Assembly (NCBI RefSeq): GCF_001896205.1
Contig: NZ_MPNU01000001.1
Coordinates: 856,279-920,278, forward strand
Length of the DNA stretch: 64,000 nt
DNA from: Edwardsiella piscicida
GTDB lineage: Bacteria; Pseudomonadota; Gammaproteobacteria; Enterobacterales; Enterobacteriaceae
Reading direction: 5' to 3'
Each line of letters starts with the position of its first letter. Positions within the stretch are counted from its first letter, which is position 1. The notes under the pieces are model-generated. The model had not been told where the DNA came from. It worked only from the letters and a program-made list of their open reading frames with translations, and made no database searches. Of this stretch, positions 30,206-40,548 are shown one piece after another. Made by a program: the position numbers and the translations under genes.

Positions 30206-30967
30206 ATGTCATCCACACAACCAACTGTGATGAGCAACGCTGCCTCTGTTCCCCGGCATGTTGCGATTATCATGGACGGCAACGGCCGCTGGGCCAAACG
30301 TCAGGGTAAAATGCGTGTATTCGGACATAAGGCCGGCGTTAAGTCGGTGCGCTGTGCGGTGCGTTTCGCGGTCACCCGGGGGATTAGGGCGCTGACGCTG
30401 TATGCCTTTAGCAGCGAAAACTGGAATCGGCCGCAGCAGGAAGTGTCGGCGCTGATGGAGTTATTTGTCCGTGCACTGGATAGTGAAGTCAAACGACTGC
30501 ATAAGCATCAGGTGCGGCTGAAGGTGATCGGTGATATCAGCCGCTTTAGTCCGCGCTTGCAGGAGCGTATTCGTCGCTCAGAGCAGATGACCGCCGAGAA
30601 TACCGGCCTGACGCTGAACATCGCCGCCAACTACGGTGGGCGTTGGGATATCGTTCAGGGGGTGAAAACGCTGGCAGAGCAGGTGCGTCAGGGGACGCTG
30701 CTGCCGGAAGCGATCACGGAGTCGATGCTGGGTGAGCAGATCTGCCTGCATGACCAGGATGCCGTGGATTTAGTTATCCGTACCGGAGGCGAGCATAGGG
30801 TCAGTAACTTTCTGCTGTGGCAAATTGCCTATTCAGAATTTTATTTTACTGACGTGCTGTGGCCTGATTTTGATGAAACAACCTTTGAAGGTGCACTGAA
30901 TGCATTTGCACAACGCGAGCGTCGCTTCGGGGGAACGACACCTATCAACGCAACCGATGCGTCATAG
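30206..30967 (+). CDS. uppS: Undecaprenyl diphosphate synthase (cis-prenyltransferase)
   Basis: It adds eight isopentenyl units in cis to farnesyl diphosphate, giving the C55 lipid carrier for murein, O-antigen and other envelope polymers. The 253-residue product has the diphosphate-binding motif VAIIMDGNGRWAK near residue 17, AFSSENWNRP and the C-terminal DLVIRTGGEHRVSNFLLWQ. The start at 30206 has GAGGAA about 13 bases upstream, a long spacing; an internal ATG at 30230 is possible. An extended frame from 30083 is rejected. Also called ispU. Confidence 0.95.
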   Translation: MSSTQPTVMSNAASVPRHVAIIMDGNGRWAKRQGKMRVFGHKAGVKSVRCAVRFAVTRGIRALTLYAFSSENWNRPQQEVSALMELFVRALDSEVKRLHKHQVRLKVIGDISRFSPRLQERIRRSEQMTAENTGLTLNIAANYGGRWDIVQGVKTLAEQVRQGTLLPEAITESMLGEQICLHDQDAVDLVIRTGGEHRVSNFLLWQIAYSEFYFTDVLWPDFDETTFEGALNAFAQRERRFGGTTPINATDAS

Positions 30968-30976
30968 GGGGAACTT

Positions 30977-31834
30977 TTGCTGAAGTCGCGCATTATTACT
31001 GCATTAATTTTGGTCCCGGTGGTGATTGCCGCCCTGTTCTTGCTGCCGCCGCTGGGATTCTCGCTGGTGACGCTTGCCGTCTGTATGCTGGCCGCCTGGG
31101 AGTGGGGGCAGTTGGCCGGTTTCGCCAGTCGCAATCAGCGTATCTGGGGCGCCGTGATCTGTGGCCTGGTGCTGGCCGCCATGCTGCTGGGGATGCCCGA
31201 GTTCACCCGCAGCGTTCATCTACCGCTGATCGCCGGTTCGCTGTGGACCGCCGCCGGCTGGTGGATTGTGGCGCTGGCGCTGGTGTTCTTTTACCCGCGC
31301 TCAGCTGGCTGGTGGCGTCACTCGCGCGCGCTGAAGGTGCTGTTTGGCATCGTCACCATTCTGCCCTTCTTCTGGGGGATGGTGGCGCTGCGTCAGTATG
31401 GCTATGAGGCCAATCATTATCGCGGTGCCTGGTGGCTGCTGTATGTCATGTTCCTGGTATGGGGGGCCGACTCGGGCGCCTATATCTTTGGCAAGCTGTT
31501 CGGTAAGAACAAGCTGGCGCCGAAGGTGTCACCGGGGAAAACCTGGGAGGGGCTTATCGGCGGACTGATGACCTCTGCGCTGATCTCGTGGCTGTTTGGG
31601 CGCTATGCGCCGCTGGATGTCGATGTTCGCGTGCTGTTAGTCTGCTCGGTTATCGCCGCGCTGGCCTCTGTGCTGGGCGATCTGACGGAGAGCATGTTCA
31701 AGCGCGAGGCGGGCATTAAGGACAGTAGTCACCTGATCCCCGGCCACGGCGGCGTACTGGATCGCATCGATAGCCTGACGGCGGCGGTGCCGGTATTTGC
31801 CTGCCTGATGCTGTTGGTTTTTGGCCAGGCCTAA
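30977..31834 (+). CDS. cdsA: Phosphatidate cytidylyltransferase
   Basis: It makes CDP-diacylglycerol from phosphatidic acid and CTP, the branch point of phospholipid synthesis, in the inner membrane. The 285-residue product has about eight hydrophobic segments and the family signature KREAGIKDSSHLIPGHGG followed by DRIDS at the C-terminus, with the metal-binding Asp residues. The start is a TTG codon behind AGGGGGAA, giving MLKSRIITALI, consistent with E. coli. It follows uppS by nine bases. Confidence 0.95.
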   Translation: MLKSRIITALILVPVVIAALFLLPPLGFSLVTLAVCMLAAWEWGQLAGFASRNQRIWGAVICGLVLAAMLLGMPEFTRSVHLPLIAGSLWTAAGWWIVALALVFFYPRSAGWWRHSRALKVLFGIVTILPFFWGMVALRQYGYEANHYRGAWWLLYVMFLVWGADSGAYIFGKLFGKNKLAPKVSPGKTWEGLIGGLMTSALISWLFGRYAPLDVDVRVLLVCSVIAALASVLGDLTESMFKREAGIKDSSHLIPGHGGVLDRIDSLTAAVPVFACLMLLVFGQA

Positions 31835-31852
31835 ACGGGTAAGGGAGGAACG

Positions 31853-33208
31853 ATGGGTGGCATCCTGTGGAGTGTACTGGCGTTCTTGGTCGCGCTGGGC
31901 GTACTGATCACGGTACATGAGTTTGGCCACTTCTGGGTCGCGCGCCGCTGCGGCGTGCGGGTCGAGCGTTTCTCCATCGGCTTTGGCAAGGCGCTGTGGC
32001 GTCGGGTCGATCGCCAGGGGACCGAATACGTGGTCGCGGCGATCCCGCTGGGCGGCTACGTCAAAATGCTGGATGAGCGGGTCGAGAGCGTGGCGCCGGA
32101 GTGGCGCCACCAGGCGTTCAATAACAAGAGTGTGCTGCAGCGTGCCGCGATTGTCAGCGCCGGCCCCATCGCCAACTTCGTATTCGCCATCATCGCTTAC
32201 TGGCTGGTCTTCGTCATCGGGGTGCCCAGCGTGCGTCCGGTGATCGCCGACGTGACCCCGGATTCTATCGCCGCCGCCGCCCATATTACGCCGGGAATGG
32301 AACTGAAGTCCGTTGACGGTGTCGATACTCCGGACTGGGAGTCCGTTCGACTGGCGCTGGTTGGTCAGATCGGCGACAACAGCACCACGCTCGGCGTGGG
32401 GCCGTTTGGCAGTCAGCTGGTGAGTGAAAAGACCCTGGACCTGCGGCGCTGGCAGTTTGATCCCGAGCGTCAGGACCCGGTCGTATCGCTGGGGATTATC
32501 CCGCGCGGCCCGACCATTGAGCCGGTGCTGGCGGAGATACAAAAGGGATCGGCGGCGCAGAAAGCAGGTTTACAAGTAGGGGACAGGATAGTTAAAGTCA
32601 ATGGCGTCCCGATACGCGGCTGGCGTGATTTCGCGCTGCAGATCCGCGATAATCCCGACCACGCGCTGGCGCTGGATGTCGAGCGGGCGGGACAGTCGGT
32701 GTCGCTGACGCTGACGCCGGAGAGTCGGCGGGTAGCGCGCGGACAGACCGAAGGCTTTGCCGGCGTGGTTCCGCAGGTGATCCCGCTGCCGGAGGAGTAT
32801 CAAACCATTCGCCAGTATGGGCCGTTCGTGGCACTGTATCAGGCGACGGACAAGACCTGGCAGCTGATGAAGCTGACGGTCTCCATGCTGGGTAAACTGA
32901 TTACCGGTGATGTAAAGTTGAACAATCTGGGCGGCCCTATCTCCATAGCACAGGGAGCGGGGGCGTCAGCTGAGTATGGCTTGGTGTATTACCTGATGTT
33001 TTTGGCGCTGATCAGCGTCAATCTGGGGATCATCAACCTGTTTCCTTTACCGGTTCTTGATGGGGGACATCTGCTGTTTCTTGCGCTGGAAAAGCTCAAG
33101 GGCGGGCCGGTGTCCGAACGGGTTCAGGCTTTCGGCTATCGCATTGGCGTGATTTTGCTGATGCTGTTTATGGGGCTTGCACTTTTCAATGATTTCTCGC
33201 GGCTGTAA
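31853..33208 (+). CDS. rseP: Site-2 protease RseP
   Basis: An inner-membrane zinc metalloprotease that makes the second cut in anti-sigma factor RseA to release sigma-E; it also clears remnant signal peptides. The 451-residue product has the HEXXH motif [12 protein letters not shown] in the first transmembrane helix (near residue 22), two central PDZ domains, and the third zinc ligand in the C-terminal [14 protein letters not shown]. It lies between cdsA and bamA, the conserved position, and is functionally linked to the envelope genes around it. Confidence 0.96.
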   Translation: MGGILWSVLAFLVALGVLITVHEFGHFWVARRCGVRVERFSIGFGKALWRRVDRQGTEYVVAAIPLGGYVKMLDERVESVAPEWRHQAFNNKSVLQRAAIVSAGPIANFVFAIIAYWLVFVIGVPSVRPVIADVTPDSIAAAAHITPGMELKSVDGVDTPDWESVRLALVGQIGDNSTTLGVGPFGSQLVSEKTLDLRRWQFDPERQDPVVSLGIIPRGPTIEPVLAEIQKGSAAQKAGLQVGDRIVKVNGVPIRGWRDFALQIRDNPDHALALDVERAGQSVSLTLTPESRRVARGQTEGFAGVVPQVIPLPEEYQTIRQYGPFVALYQATDKTWQLMKLTVSMLGKLITGDVKLNNLGGPISIAQGAGASAEYGLVYYLMFLALISVNLGIINLFPLPVLDGGHLLFLALEKLKGGPVSERVQAFGYRIGVILLMLFMGLALFNDFSRL

Positions 33209-33242
33209 TGGGCGGGATTGTTAGGAAGAACGCATAACAACG

Positions 33243-35630
33243 ATGGCGATGAAAAAGTTGCTCTTAGCGTCGCTGCTGTTTGGCAGCGCAACCGTATACG
33301 GTGCAGATGGTTTCGTAGTGAAAAATATTCATTTCGAAGGACTGCAGCGGGTCGCCGTCGGTGCGGCGTTACTTAACATGCCGGTACGCGTAGGCGATAC
33401 CGTCTCTGATGAGGATCTGAGTAATACCATCCGCGCGCTGTACGCCACCGGTAACTTTGAGGATGTGCGGGTACTGCGTGATGGTAACAATCTGATTGTG
33501 CAGGTTAAGGAACGCCCGACGATCGCCAGCATTACCTTCTCTGGCAACAAGTCAGTGAAGGACGAGATGCTGAAGCAGAACCTGGAGGCCTCCGGGGTTC
33601 GCGTCGGCGAGGCGCTCGATCGCACCACGTTATCCAGCATTGAAAAAGGGCTGGAGGATTTCTACTACAGCGTCGGTAAATACAACGCCACCGTGAAGGC
33701 CGTTGTTACACCGCTGCCGCGCAATCGCGTCGATCTGAAGCTGGTGTTTACCGAGGGTAAATCGGCGCAGATCCAGCAGATTAATATCGTCGGCAACCAT
33801 GCGTTCAGCAGCGCCGAGCTGCTGGGGCACTTCCAGCTGCGCGACGATGTACCGTGGTGGAACCTGATGGCCGATCGCAAATACCAGAAGCAGAAGCTGG
33901 CCGGCGACCTTGAGGCGCTGCGCAGCTACTATCTGGATCGCGGCTACGCGCGTTTCGCCATTAATTCGACGCAGGTGAGCCTGACGCCGGATAAGAAAGG
34001 GATCTACATCACCATCAACATCACCGAAGGCGAGCAGTATAAGCTGGAGGGGGTGGACGTCACCGGCAATATGGCCGGCTACAGCGCCGAGATCACCCGC
34101 TTGACCAAGGTAGAGCCGGGTGAGCTGTATAACGGCGCCAAGGTCACCAAGATGGAAGATGAGATCAAGCAGCTGCTGGGGCGCTATGGCTATGCCTACC
34201 CGCGCGTGCAGACGCAGCCGGAGATCAATGACAAGGACAAGACCGTTGTCCTGCACATGAATATCGATGCCGGTAACCGCTACTATGTGCGTCAGATCCG
34301 CTTTGTCGGCAACGACACCAGCAAAGACGCCGTACTGCGCCGTGAGATGCGCCAGATGGAAGGCTCTTGGCTGGGCAGCGATCAGGTCGAGCAGGGGAAA
34401 GAGCGTCTGAACCGTACCGGTTACTTTGAGAACGTCGACGTGGAGACCCAGCGCGTACCCGGTACGCCGGATCAGGTTGATGTTATCTATAAGGTGAAAG
34501 AGCGTAATACCGGCAGCTTTAACTTCGGTATCGGCTACGGCACCGAAAGCGGCGTCAGCTTCCAGGTCGGGGTGCAGCAGGATAACTGGCTGGGCACCGG
34601 CAACGTGGTGGCGATCAACGGCACCAAGAACGACTACCAGACCTACGCCGAGCTGTCGCTGACCGATCCGTACTTTACGGTGAACGGCGTCAGCCTGGGC
34701 GGCCGATTGTTCTATAACGACTTTAAGGCCAACGACGCCGATCTGTCTGACTATACCAACAGCAGCTATGGCTTTGACGGCACCCTGGGCTTCCCGATCA
34801 ACGAGAACAACTCGCTGCGTACCGGCCTGGGCTATGTACACAACGACCTGTCCGACATGCAGCCGCAGGTGGCGATGTGGCGCTATCTGCGCTCCGTGGG
34901 TCAGAATCCGAGCGATAGCCAGCGCGCCAGCTACAAGGCCGATGACTATACCTGGACCGCCGGCTGGGCCTACAACAACCTGGACCGCGGCTTCTTCCCG
35001 ACGGCCGGTAGCAAGGCCTCGCTGAACGGTAAGATCACGCTGCCGGGCTCCGACAACGAATACTACAAGCTGACCTTCGACAGCCAGAGCTATTTCCCGA
35101 TCAACCAGGATCGTACCTGGGTGGTGCTGGGACGTACCCGCCTGGGCTACGGTAACGGCTTCGGCGGCAAAGAGATGCCGTTCTATGAGAACTTCTACGC
35201 CGGTGGCTCTGGTACCGTACGCGGCTTCCAGTCCAATAACATCGGTCCGAAGGCGGTGTACCTGAACGGCGATGGCAGCGTGGATCAGAGCAAGACCGGC
35301 GACAACGACGCGGTGGGCGGTAACGCCATGGCGGTCGCCAGCCTGGAGCTGATCACCCCGACGCCGTTCGTCAGCGAGCAGTATGCCAACTCTCTGCGCA
35401 CCTCCGTCTTTATGGATGCCGGTACCGTATGGGATACCAACTGGGATCAGGCCGCCTACCCGACGCTGCCGGACTACAGCAAGGCGACCAACGTGCGTCT
35501 GTCGGCCGGTATCGCGCTGCAGTGGATGTCGCCGCTGGGGCCGCTGGTGTTCTCCTATGCCCAGCCGGTCAAGAAGTATGAGGGCGATAAGGCGGAGCAG
35601 TTCCAGTTTAATATCGGTAAAACCTGGTAA
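33243..35630 (+). CDS. bamA: Outer membrane protein assembly factor BamA
   Basis: The central Omp85 subunit of the BAM complex that folds beta-barrel proteins into the outer membrane. The 795-residue product has a signal peptide ([17 protein letters not shown], cleavage before ADGFVV), five POTRA domains (residues about 21-420) and a 16-strand barrel. The L6 VRGF motif ([13 protein letters not shown]) and the C-terminal FQFNIGKTW are present; the last residue is Trp rather than Phe, as in E. coli. It is about 15 residues shorter than E. coli BamA; the loss is mainly in the extracellular loop after VRGF. Confidence 0.97.
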   Translation: MAMKKLLLASLLFGSATVYGADGFVVKNIHFEGLQRVAVGAALLNMPVRVGDTVSDEDLSNTIRALYATGNFEDVRVLRDGNNLIVQVKERPTIASITFSGNKSVKDEMLKQNLEASGVRVGEALDRTTLSSIEKGLEDFYYSVGKYNATVKAVVTPLPRNRVDLKLVFTEGKSAQIQQINIVGNHAFSSAELLGHFQLRDDVPWWNLMADRKYQKQKLAGDLEALRSYYLDRGYARFAINSTQVSLTPDKKGIYITINITEGEQYKLEGVDVTGNMAGYSAEITRLTKVEPGELYNGAKVTKMEDEIKQLLGRYGYAYPRVQTQPEINDKDKTVVLHMNIDAGNRYYVRQIRFVGNDTSKDAVLRREMRQMEGSWLGSDQVEQGKERLNRTGYFENVDVETQRVPGTPDQVDVIYKVKERNTGSFNFGIGYGTESGVSFQVGVQQDNWLGTGNVVAINGTKNDYQTYAELSLTDPYFTVNGVSLGGRLFYNDFKANDADLSDYTNSSYGFDGTLGFPINENNSLRTGLGYVHNDLSDMQPQVAMWRYLRSVGQNPSDSQRASYKADDYTWTAGWAYNNLDRGFFPTAGSKASLNGKITLPGSDNEYYKLTFDSQSYFPINQDRTWVVLGRTRLGYGNGFGGKEMPFYENFYAGGSGTVRGFQSNNIGPKAVYLNGDGSVDQSKTGDNDAVGGNAMAVASLELITPTPFVSEQYANSLRTSVFMDAGTVWDTNWDQAAYPTLPDYSKATNVRLSAGIALQWMSPLGPLVFSYAQPVKKYEGDKAEQFQFNIGKTW

Positions 35631-35704
35631 CCGGAAACGCGATTATCCGCAGGAGGCGCTGTGGTTCGGCGGCGACGCTGGCGCAGGCCTCCGGGTATAA
35701 AGGC

Positions 35705-35730
35705 GCGGGATGTCCCCGCACCCTTTTTGC
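35705..35730 (+). terminator. Weak possible terminator after bamA
   Basis: GCGGG-ATGTC-CCCGC is followed by ACCCTTTTTGC, a short stem with a nearby T run, 75 bases after bamA. Skp may therefore be partly transcribed separately. Confidence 0.35.
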
Positions 35731-35840
35731 ATATGCTCCGCTCAGCGCGTTCTTTTCTCTGGACGTGGTGAGACACGATGGGTCGGCGCCTGTGCAGTGA
35801 CGTGTCATTGACACAACTAGGTGATGGTAAGGAGTTCAAA

Positions 35841-36338
35841 GTGAAAAAGTGGTTATATGCGGCGGGTCTGGGCGTAGCGATGGCTGTTTCCGCCAATGTG
35901 CAGGCTGCTGAAAAAATTGCCGTAGTGAACGTTGCCAGCGTTTTCCAACAGCTTCCGCAGCGTGATGCGGTGGCGAAGCAGCTGGAGAGCGAGTTCAAGG
36001 GCCGTGCCACCGAGCTTCAGGGCATGGAGCGCGATCTGCAGGGTAAAATGCAGCGTCTGCAGCGCGATGCCTCCACCATGAAGGCCAGTGAGCGCACCAA
36101 GATGGAAAAAGAGATCGCCGCACAGCGTGAAACTTTTGCCCGTAAGGCGCAGGCTTTTGAACAGGATAACCGTCGTCGTCAGATGGAAGAGCGCAATAAG
36201 CTGCTGAGCCGTATTCAGGATGCCGTGCGCAGCGTAGCGAAAGACAAGGGCTACGATATGGTTATCGATGCCAACGCGGTGGCCTATTCTCAGTCTTCTG
36301 ACGACATCACTGCTCAAGTATTGAAACAGGTTAAATAA
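35841..36338 (+). CDS. skp: Periplasmic chaperone Skp
   Basis: A trimeric jellyfish-shaped periplasmic chaperone that holds unfolded outer-membrane proteins on the way to BAM. The 165-residue product has a signal peptide ([20 protein letters not shown], cleavage before AAEKIAV) and then a small beta domain split by a long charged coiled coil rich in Glu, Arg and Gln (residues about 50-125). The start is GTG at 35841 behind TAAGGAG; an upstream ATG at 35778 would mask the signal peptide. Between bamA and lpxD as usual. Confidence 0.95.
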   Translation: MKKWLYAAGLGVAMAVSANVQAAEKIAVVNVASVFQQLPQRDAVAKQLESEFKGRATELQGMERDLQGKMQRLQRDASTMKASERTKMEKEIAAQRETFARKAQAFEQDNRRRQMEERNKLLSRIQDAVRSVAKDKGYDMVIDANAVAYSQSSDDITAQVLKQVK

Positions 36339-36341
36339 GGC

Positions 36342-37364
36342 ATGGCTTCAATTCGACTGGCTGACCTTGCTCAGCAGTTGAATGCCGAGCTGCACGGTGA
36401 TGGCGATCTCGTCATCACCGGCGTGGCGTCGATGCATTCAGCACAAGCGAACCAGATTACTTTTCTGTCCAACAGCCGCTACCGTGAGCAATTGGCTGCC
36501 TGCCAGGCCGGCGCCGTAGTGTTGACGCAAGCGGATCTGGAATTCTGTCCGCAGGCGGCGCTGGTAGTGAAGAACCCCTACCTGACCTACGCCATGATGG
36601 CGCAGATCATGGACACGACGCCGGCGCCGGCGAGCGGCATCGCGCCGAGCGCGTCAATAGATCCGACGGCGACGCTGGGCAATAATGTCTCCATCGGCGC
36701 CAATGCGGTGATTGAGGCGGGCGTAGCGCTGGGCGATAACGTGATTATCGGCGCGGGCTGTTTCATCGGTAAATTTACCCGGATCGGCGCCGGGACCCGC
36801 CTGTGGGCCAACGTTAGCGTTTACCATCAGGTGGAGATCGGGGCGCAGTGCCTGGTGCAGTCCGGCACGGTGATCGGCAGCGATGGCTTTGGCTATGCCA
36901 ACGATCGCGGCAACTGGGTGAAAATTCCGCAGCTGGGCAGCGTACGAATCGGCGATCGCGTCGAGATCGGCGCCTGCACCACGATCGACCGCGGCGCCCT
37001 GGATGATACCGTTATCGGCAACGGCGTGATTATCGACAACCAATGTCAGATTGCGCACAACGTCATGATTGGTGACAATACAGCGGTTGCCGGCGGTGTT
37101 ATCATGGCCGGCAGTCTCAAGATTGGACGCTATTGCCAGATCGGCGGTGCCAGCGTGATTAATGGTCACATGGAGATTTGCGATCAGGCCGTGGTGACGG
37201 GGATGGGCATGGTGATGCGACCGATCACCGAACCCGGTATCTACTCTTCTGGCATTCCGCTTCAGCCAAACAAAACGTGGCGTAAAACGGCTGCGCTGGT
37301 GATGAATATTGACGAGATCAATAAGCGTTTGAAGGCCGTAGAAAAGAAAGTCCACAGCGATTAA
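36342..37364 (+). CDS. lpxD: UDP-3-O-(3-hydroxymyristoyl)glucosamine N-acyltransferase
   Basis: It adds the N-linked 3-hydroxyacyl chain from acyl-ACP, the third step of lipid A synthesis. The 340-residue product has an N-terminal uridine-binding domain, a left-handed beta helix of hexapeptide repeats (residues about 105-290), the catalytic histidine in [12 protein letters not shown] near 240 and a C-terminal acyl-carrier-binding helix ([14 protein letters not shown]). It starts 3 bases after skp, so it is co-translated. Confidence 0.97.
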   Translation: MASIRLADLAQQLNAELHGDGDLVITGVASMHSAQANQITFLSNSRYREQLAACQAGAVVLTQADLEFCPQAALVVKNPYLTYAMMAQIMDTTPAPASGIAPSASIDPTATLGNNVSIGANAVIEAGVALGDNVIIGAGCFIGKFTRIGAGTRLWANVSVYHQVEIGAQCLVQSGTVIGSDGFGYANDRGNWVKIPQLGSVRIGDRVEIGACTTIDRGALDDTVIGNGVIIDNQCQIAHNVMIGDNTAVAGGVIMAGSLKIGRYCQIGGASVINGHMEICDQAVVTGMGMVMRPITEPGIYSSGIPLQPNKTWRKTAALVMNIDEINKRLKAVEKKVHSD

Positions 37365-37470
37365 TGCCCGCCGGGCCCGTGGCCCACTTCGATTTGCGGC
37401 CTGCATCATGTCCCCTGAAGGAGTGAGGCAGGCCGTGTTGTTTGACATCCGTTTTTACAGGAAGAGTATT

Positions 37471-37926
37471 TTGACTACTGACACTCATACTCTCAATATT
37501 TCAGAGATTTTAGAGCTTCTGCCGCACCGTTTTCCGTTCCTGCTGGTGGATCGTGTGCTGGATTACCAAGAGGGCAAATTCCTGCGTGCAGTGAAGAACG
37601 TCTCCTTTAACGAGCCGTTTTTCCAGGGACACTTCCCGGGCAAACCGATTTTCCCCGGGGTGCTGATCCTCGAAGCCATGGCGCAGGCCACCGGTATTCT
37701 GGCCTTTAAGAGCGTGGGTAAACTGGAGCCGGGCGAACTGTACTACTTTGCCGGTATCGATGACGCCCGCTTTAAGCGTCCGGTTCATCCGGGTGACCAG
37801 ATGATCCTGGAAGTGGAGTTTCTGAAAGAGCGCCGCGGCGTGGCTCGCTTTAACGGTGTTGCCAAGGTTGACGGCAAGATCGTGTGCGAGGCGTCCATGA
37901 TGTGCGCCCGTAACCGTGAGGCCTGA
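37471..37926 (+). CDS. fabZ: 3-hydroxyacyl-[ACP] dehydratase FabZ
   Basis: It dehydrates 3-hydroxyacyl-ACP in fatty acid elongation, competing with LpxA/LpxD for hydroxymyristoyl-ACP. The 151-residue hot-dog protein has the catalytic His in [14 protein letters not shown] near residue 54 and Glu in [12 protein letters not shown] near 68. The start is a TTG codon at 37471 behind AGGAAGAG, giving [13 protein letters not shown] as in E. coli; an upstream ATG at 37408 adds a non-conserved leader. lpxA follows 3 bases after the stop. Confidence 0.95.
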   Translation: MTTDTHTLNISEILELLPHRFPFLLVDRVLDYQEGKFLRAVKNVSFNEPFFQGHFPGKPIFPGVLILEAMAQATGILAFKSVGKLEPGELYYFAGIDDARFKRPVHPGDQMILEVEFLKERRGVARFNGVAKVDGKIVCEASMMCARNREA

Positions 37927-37929
37927 TAC

Positions 37930-38718
37930 GTGATTGATCAAACCGCCTTTATCCATCCCAGCGCCATTGTCGAAGACGGTGCGGTGATTGGCGCCGGTGT
38001 TCACATTGGCCCGTTCTGCTACATCGGTTCGCAGGTTGAAATCGGTGCGGGCAGCGTGCTGAAGTCCCATGTGGTGGTCAACGGGATCACCAAAATCGGC
38101 TGCGACAACCAGATCTATCAGTTCGCCTCTATCGGCGAAGTGAATCAGGATCTGAAGTATGCCGGCGAGCCGACCCGGGTTGAGATCGGCGATCGCAACC
38201 GCATTCGCGAGAGCGTCACCGTTCATCGCGGTACGGCGCAGGGCGGCGGTCTGACCCGTATCGGCAGCGATAACCTGCTGATGGTCAATACCCACGTTGC
38301 CCATGACTGCGTCATTGGCAACCGCTGTATTCTGGCCAACAATGCCACGCTGGGCGGCCACGTCAGCGTGGACGACTTCGCCATCATCGGCGGGATGACG
38401 GCCGTACACCAGTTTTGTGTGATCGGCGCGCACGTGATGGTGGGCGGCTGCTCCGGCGTCGCACAGGACGTACCGCCGTACGTGATTGCCCAGGGTAACC
38501 ACGCCACGCCGTATGGCCTGAATCTGGAAGGGCTGAAGCGCCGCGGTTTTGAGAAGGATGCTCTGCAGGCGATTCGTAACGCCTACAAGATCCTCTATCG
38601 CAGCGGTAAAACCCTGGAAGAGGCAAAGCCGGAGATCGAGGCCCTGGCTCAGCGACAGCCGGCGGTGCAGCTGTTCGTCGATTTCTTTGCCCGCTCCACC
38701 CGCGGTATCATCCGTTAA
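37930..38718 (+). CDS. lpxA: UDP-N-acetylglucosamine acyltransferase LpxA
   Basis: The first enzyme of lipid A synthesis: it transfers 3-hydroxymyristoyl from ACP to the 3-OH of UDP-GlcNAc. The 262-residue product has a hexapeptide-repeat left-handed beta helix (residues 1-185) with the catalytic His in [11 protein letters not shown] near 125 and a helical C-terminal domain ([20 protein letters not shown]). The start codon is GTG. It ends 3 bases before lpxB. Confidence 0.97.
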   Translation: MIDQTAFIHPSAIVEDGAVIGAGVHIGPFCYIGSQVEIGAGSVLKSHVVVNGITKIGCDNQIYQFASIGEVNQDLKYAGEPTRVEIGDRNRIRESVTVHRGTAQGGGLTRIGSDNLLMVNTHVAHDCVIGNRCILANNATLGGHVSVDDFAIIGGMTAVHQFCVIGAHVMVGGCSGVAQDVPPYVIAQGNHATPYGLNLEGLKRRGFEKDALQAIRNAYKILYRSGKTLEEAKPEIEALAQRQPAVQLFVDFFARSTRGIIR

Positions 38719-38721
38719 TCC

Positions 38722-39906
38722 ATGGTGGCGTCAGCGCGGGGTTCGCGCCCGCTTACCATTGGTCTGGTCGCCGGGGAGACCTCCGGCGATATTCTCGGTG
38801 CGGGGCTGATCCGGGCGCTGAGGGCGCGTCACCCCGACGCCCGCTTCGTCGGCGTGGCGGGTCCGCTGATGCAGGCCGAGGGCTGTGAAGCCTGGTTCGA
38901 GATGGAAGAGCTGGCGGTGATGGGCATCGTTGAGGTGCTGGAGCGTTTGCCGCGCCTGCTGCGCATTCGCCGCGAGCTGACTCAGCGCTTTACGGCGCTG
39001 CGCCCGGACGTGTTTGTCGGTATCGATGCGCCGGACTTCAACCTGACCCTGGAAGGCCACCTGCACCAGCGCGGCATTCGCACCATCCACTATGTCAGTC
39101 CCTCCGTCTGGGCCTGGCGTCAGAAGCGGGTGTTTAAGATTGGCCGCGCCACCGATCTGGTGCTGGCCTTCCTGCCGTTTGAGAAAGCCTTCTACGACCG
39201 TTTCAATGTACCGTGCCGCTTTATCGGCCACACCATGGCCGATGCGATGCCGTTGGCGCCGGATCGCGCCGCGGCGCGCCGCGCGCTGGGGATCGCCGCC
39301 GATGCGCGCTGTTTGGCGCTGCTGCCCGGCAGTCGCAGCGCCGAAGTCGAGATGCTGAGCGCCGATTTTCTGCGTACTGCGCTGCTGCTGCGGCAGACCT
39401 ACCCCGATCTGCAGATCGTGGTGCCGCTGGTCAACGCCCGGCGTCGCGCGCAGTTTGAGCGCATCAAGGCGGAGGTGGCGCCGGATCTGCCGGCGCATCT
39501 GCTGGACGGTCAGGCGCGTAACGCCATGTACGCCAGCGATGCGGCGCTGCTGGCGTCGGGAACGGCGGCGCTGGAGTGTATGCTGGCCAAGTGCCCGATG
39601 GTGGTGGCCTACCGCATGAAGCCCTTTACGTTTTGGCTGGCGCAGCGTCTGGTAAAAACCGAGTTTGTCTCTCTGCCCAACCTGTTGGCCGGTCGTCGAC
39701 TGGTCGACGAGCTGCTGCAGCACGAGTGTCAGCCGCCGCGTCTGGCGCAGGCGCTGGCGCCGCTGCTGGCCGACGGCGCGCAGACTCAGGCGCTGAAGCA
39801 GACCTTTTTACAGCTGCACCGCCAGATCCGCTGCGGCGCCGATGAGCAAGCCGCCGAGGCGGTGCTGGCGTTGGCTGCGGATCCTCGGGAGTCTTCCAAT
39901 GAGTGA
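38722..39906 (+). CDS. lpxB: Lipid-A-disaccharide synthase LpxB
   Basis: A glycosyltransferase (GT19, GT-B fold, peripheral inner membrane) that joins lipid X and UDP-2,3-diacyl-GlcN to the tetraacyl disaccharide. The 394-residue product begins with [16 protein letters not shown], has [10 protein letters not shown], the sugar-nucleotide region [13 protein letters not shown] and a C-terminal [13 protein letters not shown]. The last 8 bases overlap rnhB. Confidence 0.96.
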   Translation: MVASARGSRPLTIGLVAGETSGDILGAGLIRALRARHPDARFVGVAGPLMQAEGCEAWFEMEELAVMGIVEVLERLPRLLRIRRELTQRFTALRPDVFVGIDAPDFNLTLEGHLHQRGIRTIHYVSPSVWAWRQKRVFKIGRATDLVLAFLPFEKAFYDRFNVPCRFIGHTMADAMPLAPDRAAARRALGIAADARCLALLPGSRSAEVEMLSADFLRTALLLRQTYPDLQIVVPLVNARRRAQFERIKAEVAPDLPAHLLDGQARNAMYASDAALLASGTAALECMLAKCPMVVAYRMKPFTFWLAQRLVKTEFVSLPNLLAGRRLVDELLQHECQPPRLAQALAPLLADGAQTQALKQTFLQLHRQIRCGADEQAAEAVLALAADPRESSNE

Positions 39907-40492
39907 TATTTTTGTCTACCCCTGCGCCGAGCGCATCGCCGGCGTCGATGAGGTCGGCCGTGGACCGTTGGTGGGCGCGGTGGTGACGGCGGCGGTGATC
40001 TTGGATCCCGCGCGTCCGATTGCCGGGCTGGCCGACTCCAAAAAGCTGAGCGAAAAGCGGCGCTGCGCGCTGTATGACGAGATCGTCGAGAAGGCGCTGT
40101 GCTGGAGCCTGGGCCGGGCAGAGGCGGAAGAGATCGATCGCCTCAATATTCTGCAGGCCACGATGGTGGCGATGCAGCGGGCGGTGGCCGGGCTGGCGCT
40201 GCCGCCGGACTTTGTCCTGATCGACGGCAACCGCTGTCCGGCGCTGCCGATGGCGGCGCAGGCGGTAGTCAAAGGCGATAGCCGGGTGGCGGAGATCAGC
40301 GCGGCCTCGATCCTGGCCAAGGTGACGCGCGATCGCGAAATGGCCGAGCTGGATCGGCAGTATCCCGAATATGGCTTTGCCCAGCATAAGGGCTATCCTA
40401 CCGCACTGCACCTGGAGCGCTTGGCGGCGCTGGGGGCCACCGAACATCACCGCCGCAGCTTTGGGCCGGTGAAGCGGGTACTGGGCCTGTAG
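39899..40492 (+). CDS. rnhB: Ribonuclease HII
   Basis: It cleaves RNA in RNA-DNA hybrids, mainly single ribonucleotides in DNA, for excision repair. The 197-residue product has the catalytic DEVGRG motif ([16 protein letters not shown] near residue 17), the SKKLSEKRR substrate loop with the GR(G)-type contact and a later [12 protein letters not shown]. The ATG overlaps lpxB (ATGAGTGA). dnaE follows about 56 bases downstream. Confidence 0.96.
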   Translation: MSDIFVYPCAERIAGVDEVGRGPLVGAVVTAAVILDPARPIAGLADSKKLSEKRRCALYDEIVEKALCWSLGRAEAEEIDRLNILQATMVAMQRAVAGLALPPDFVLIDGNRCPALPMAAQAVVKGDSRVAEISAASILAKVTRDREMAELDRQYPEYGFAQHKGYPTALHLERLAALGATEHHRRSFGPVKRVLGL

Positions 40493-40548
40493 TCTGTCAT
40501 CCCTCTCTGGGATGACATCGTTTTCTGGTATTAAAAGGTAATCGTTCG

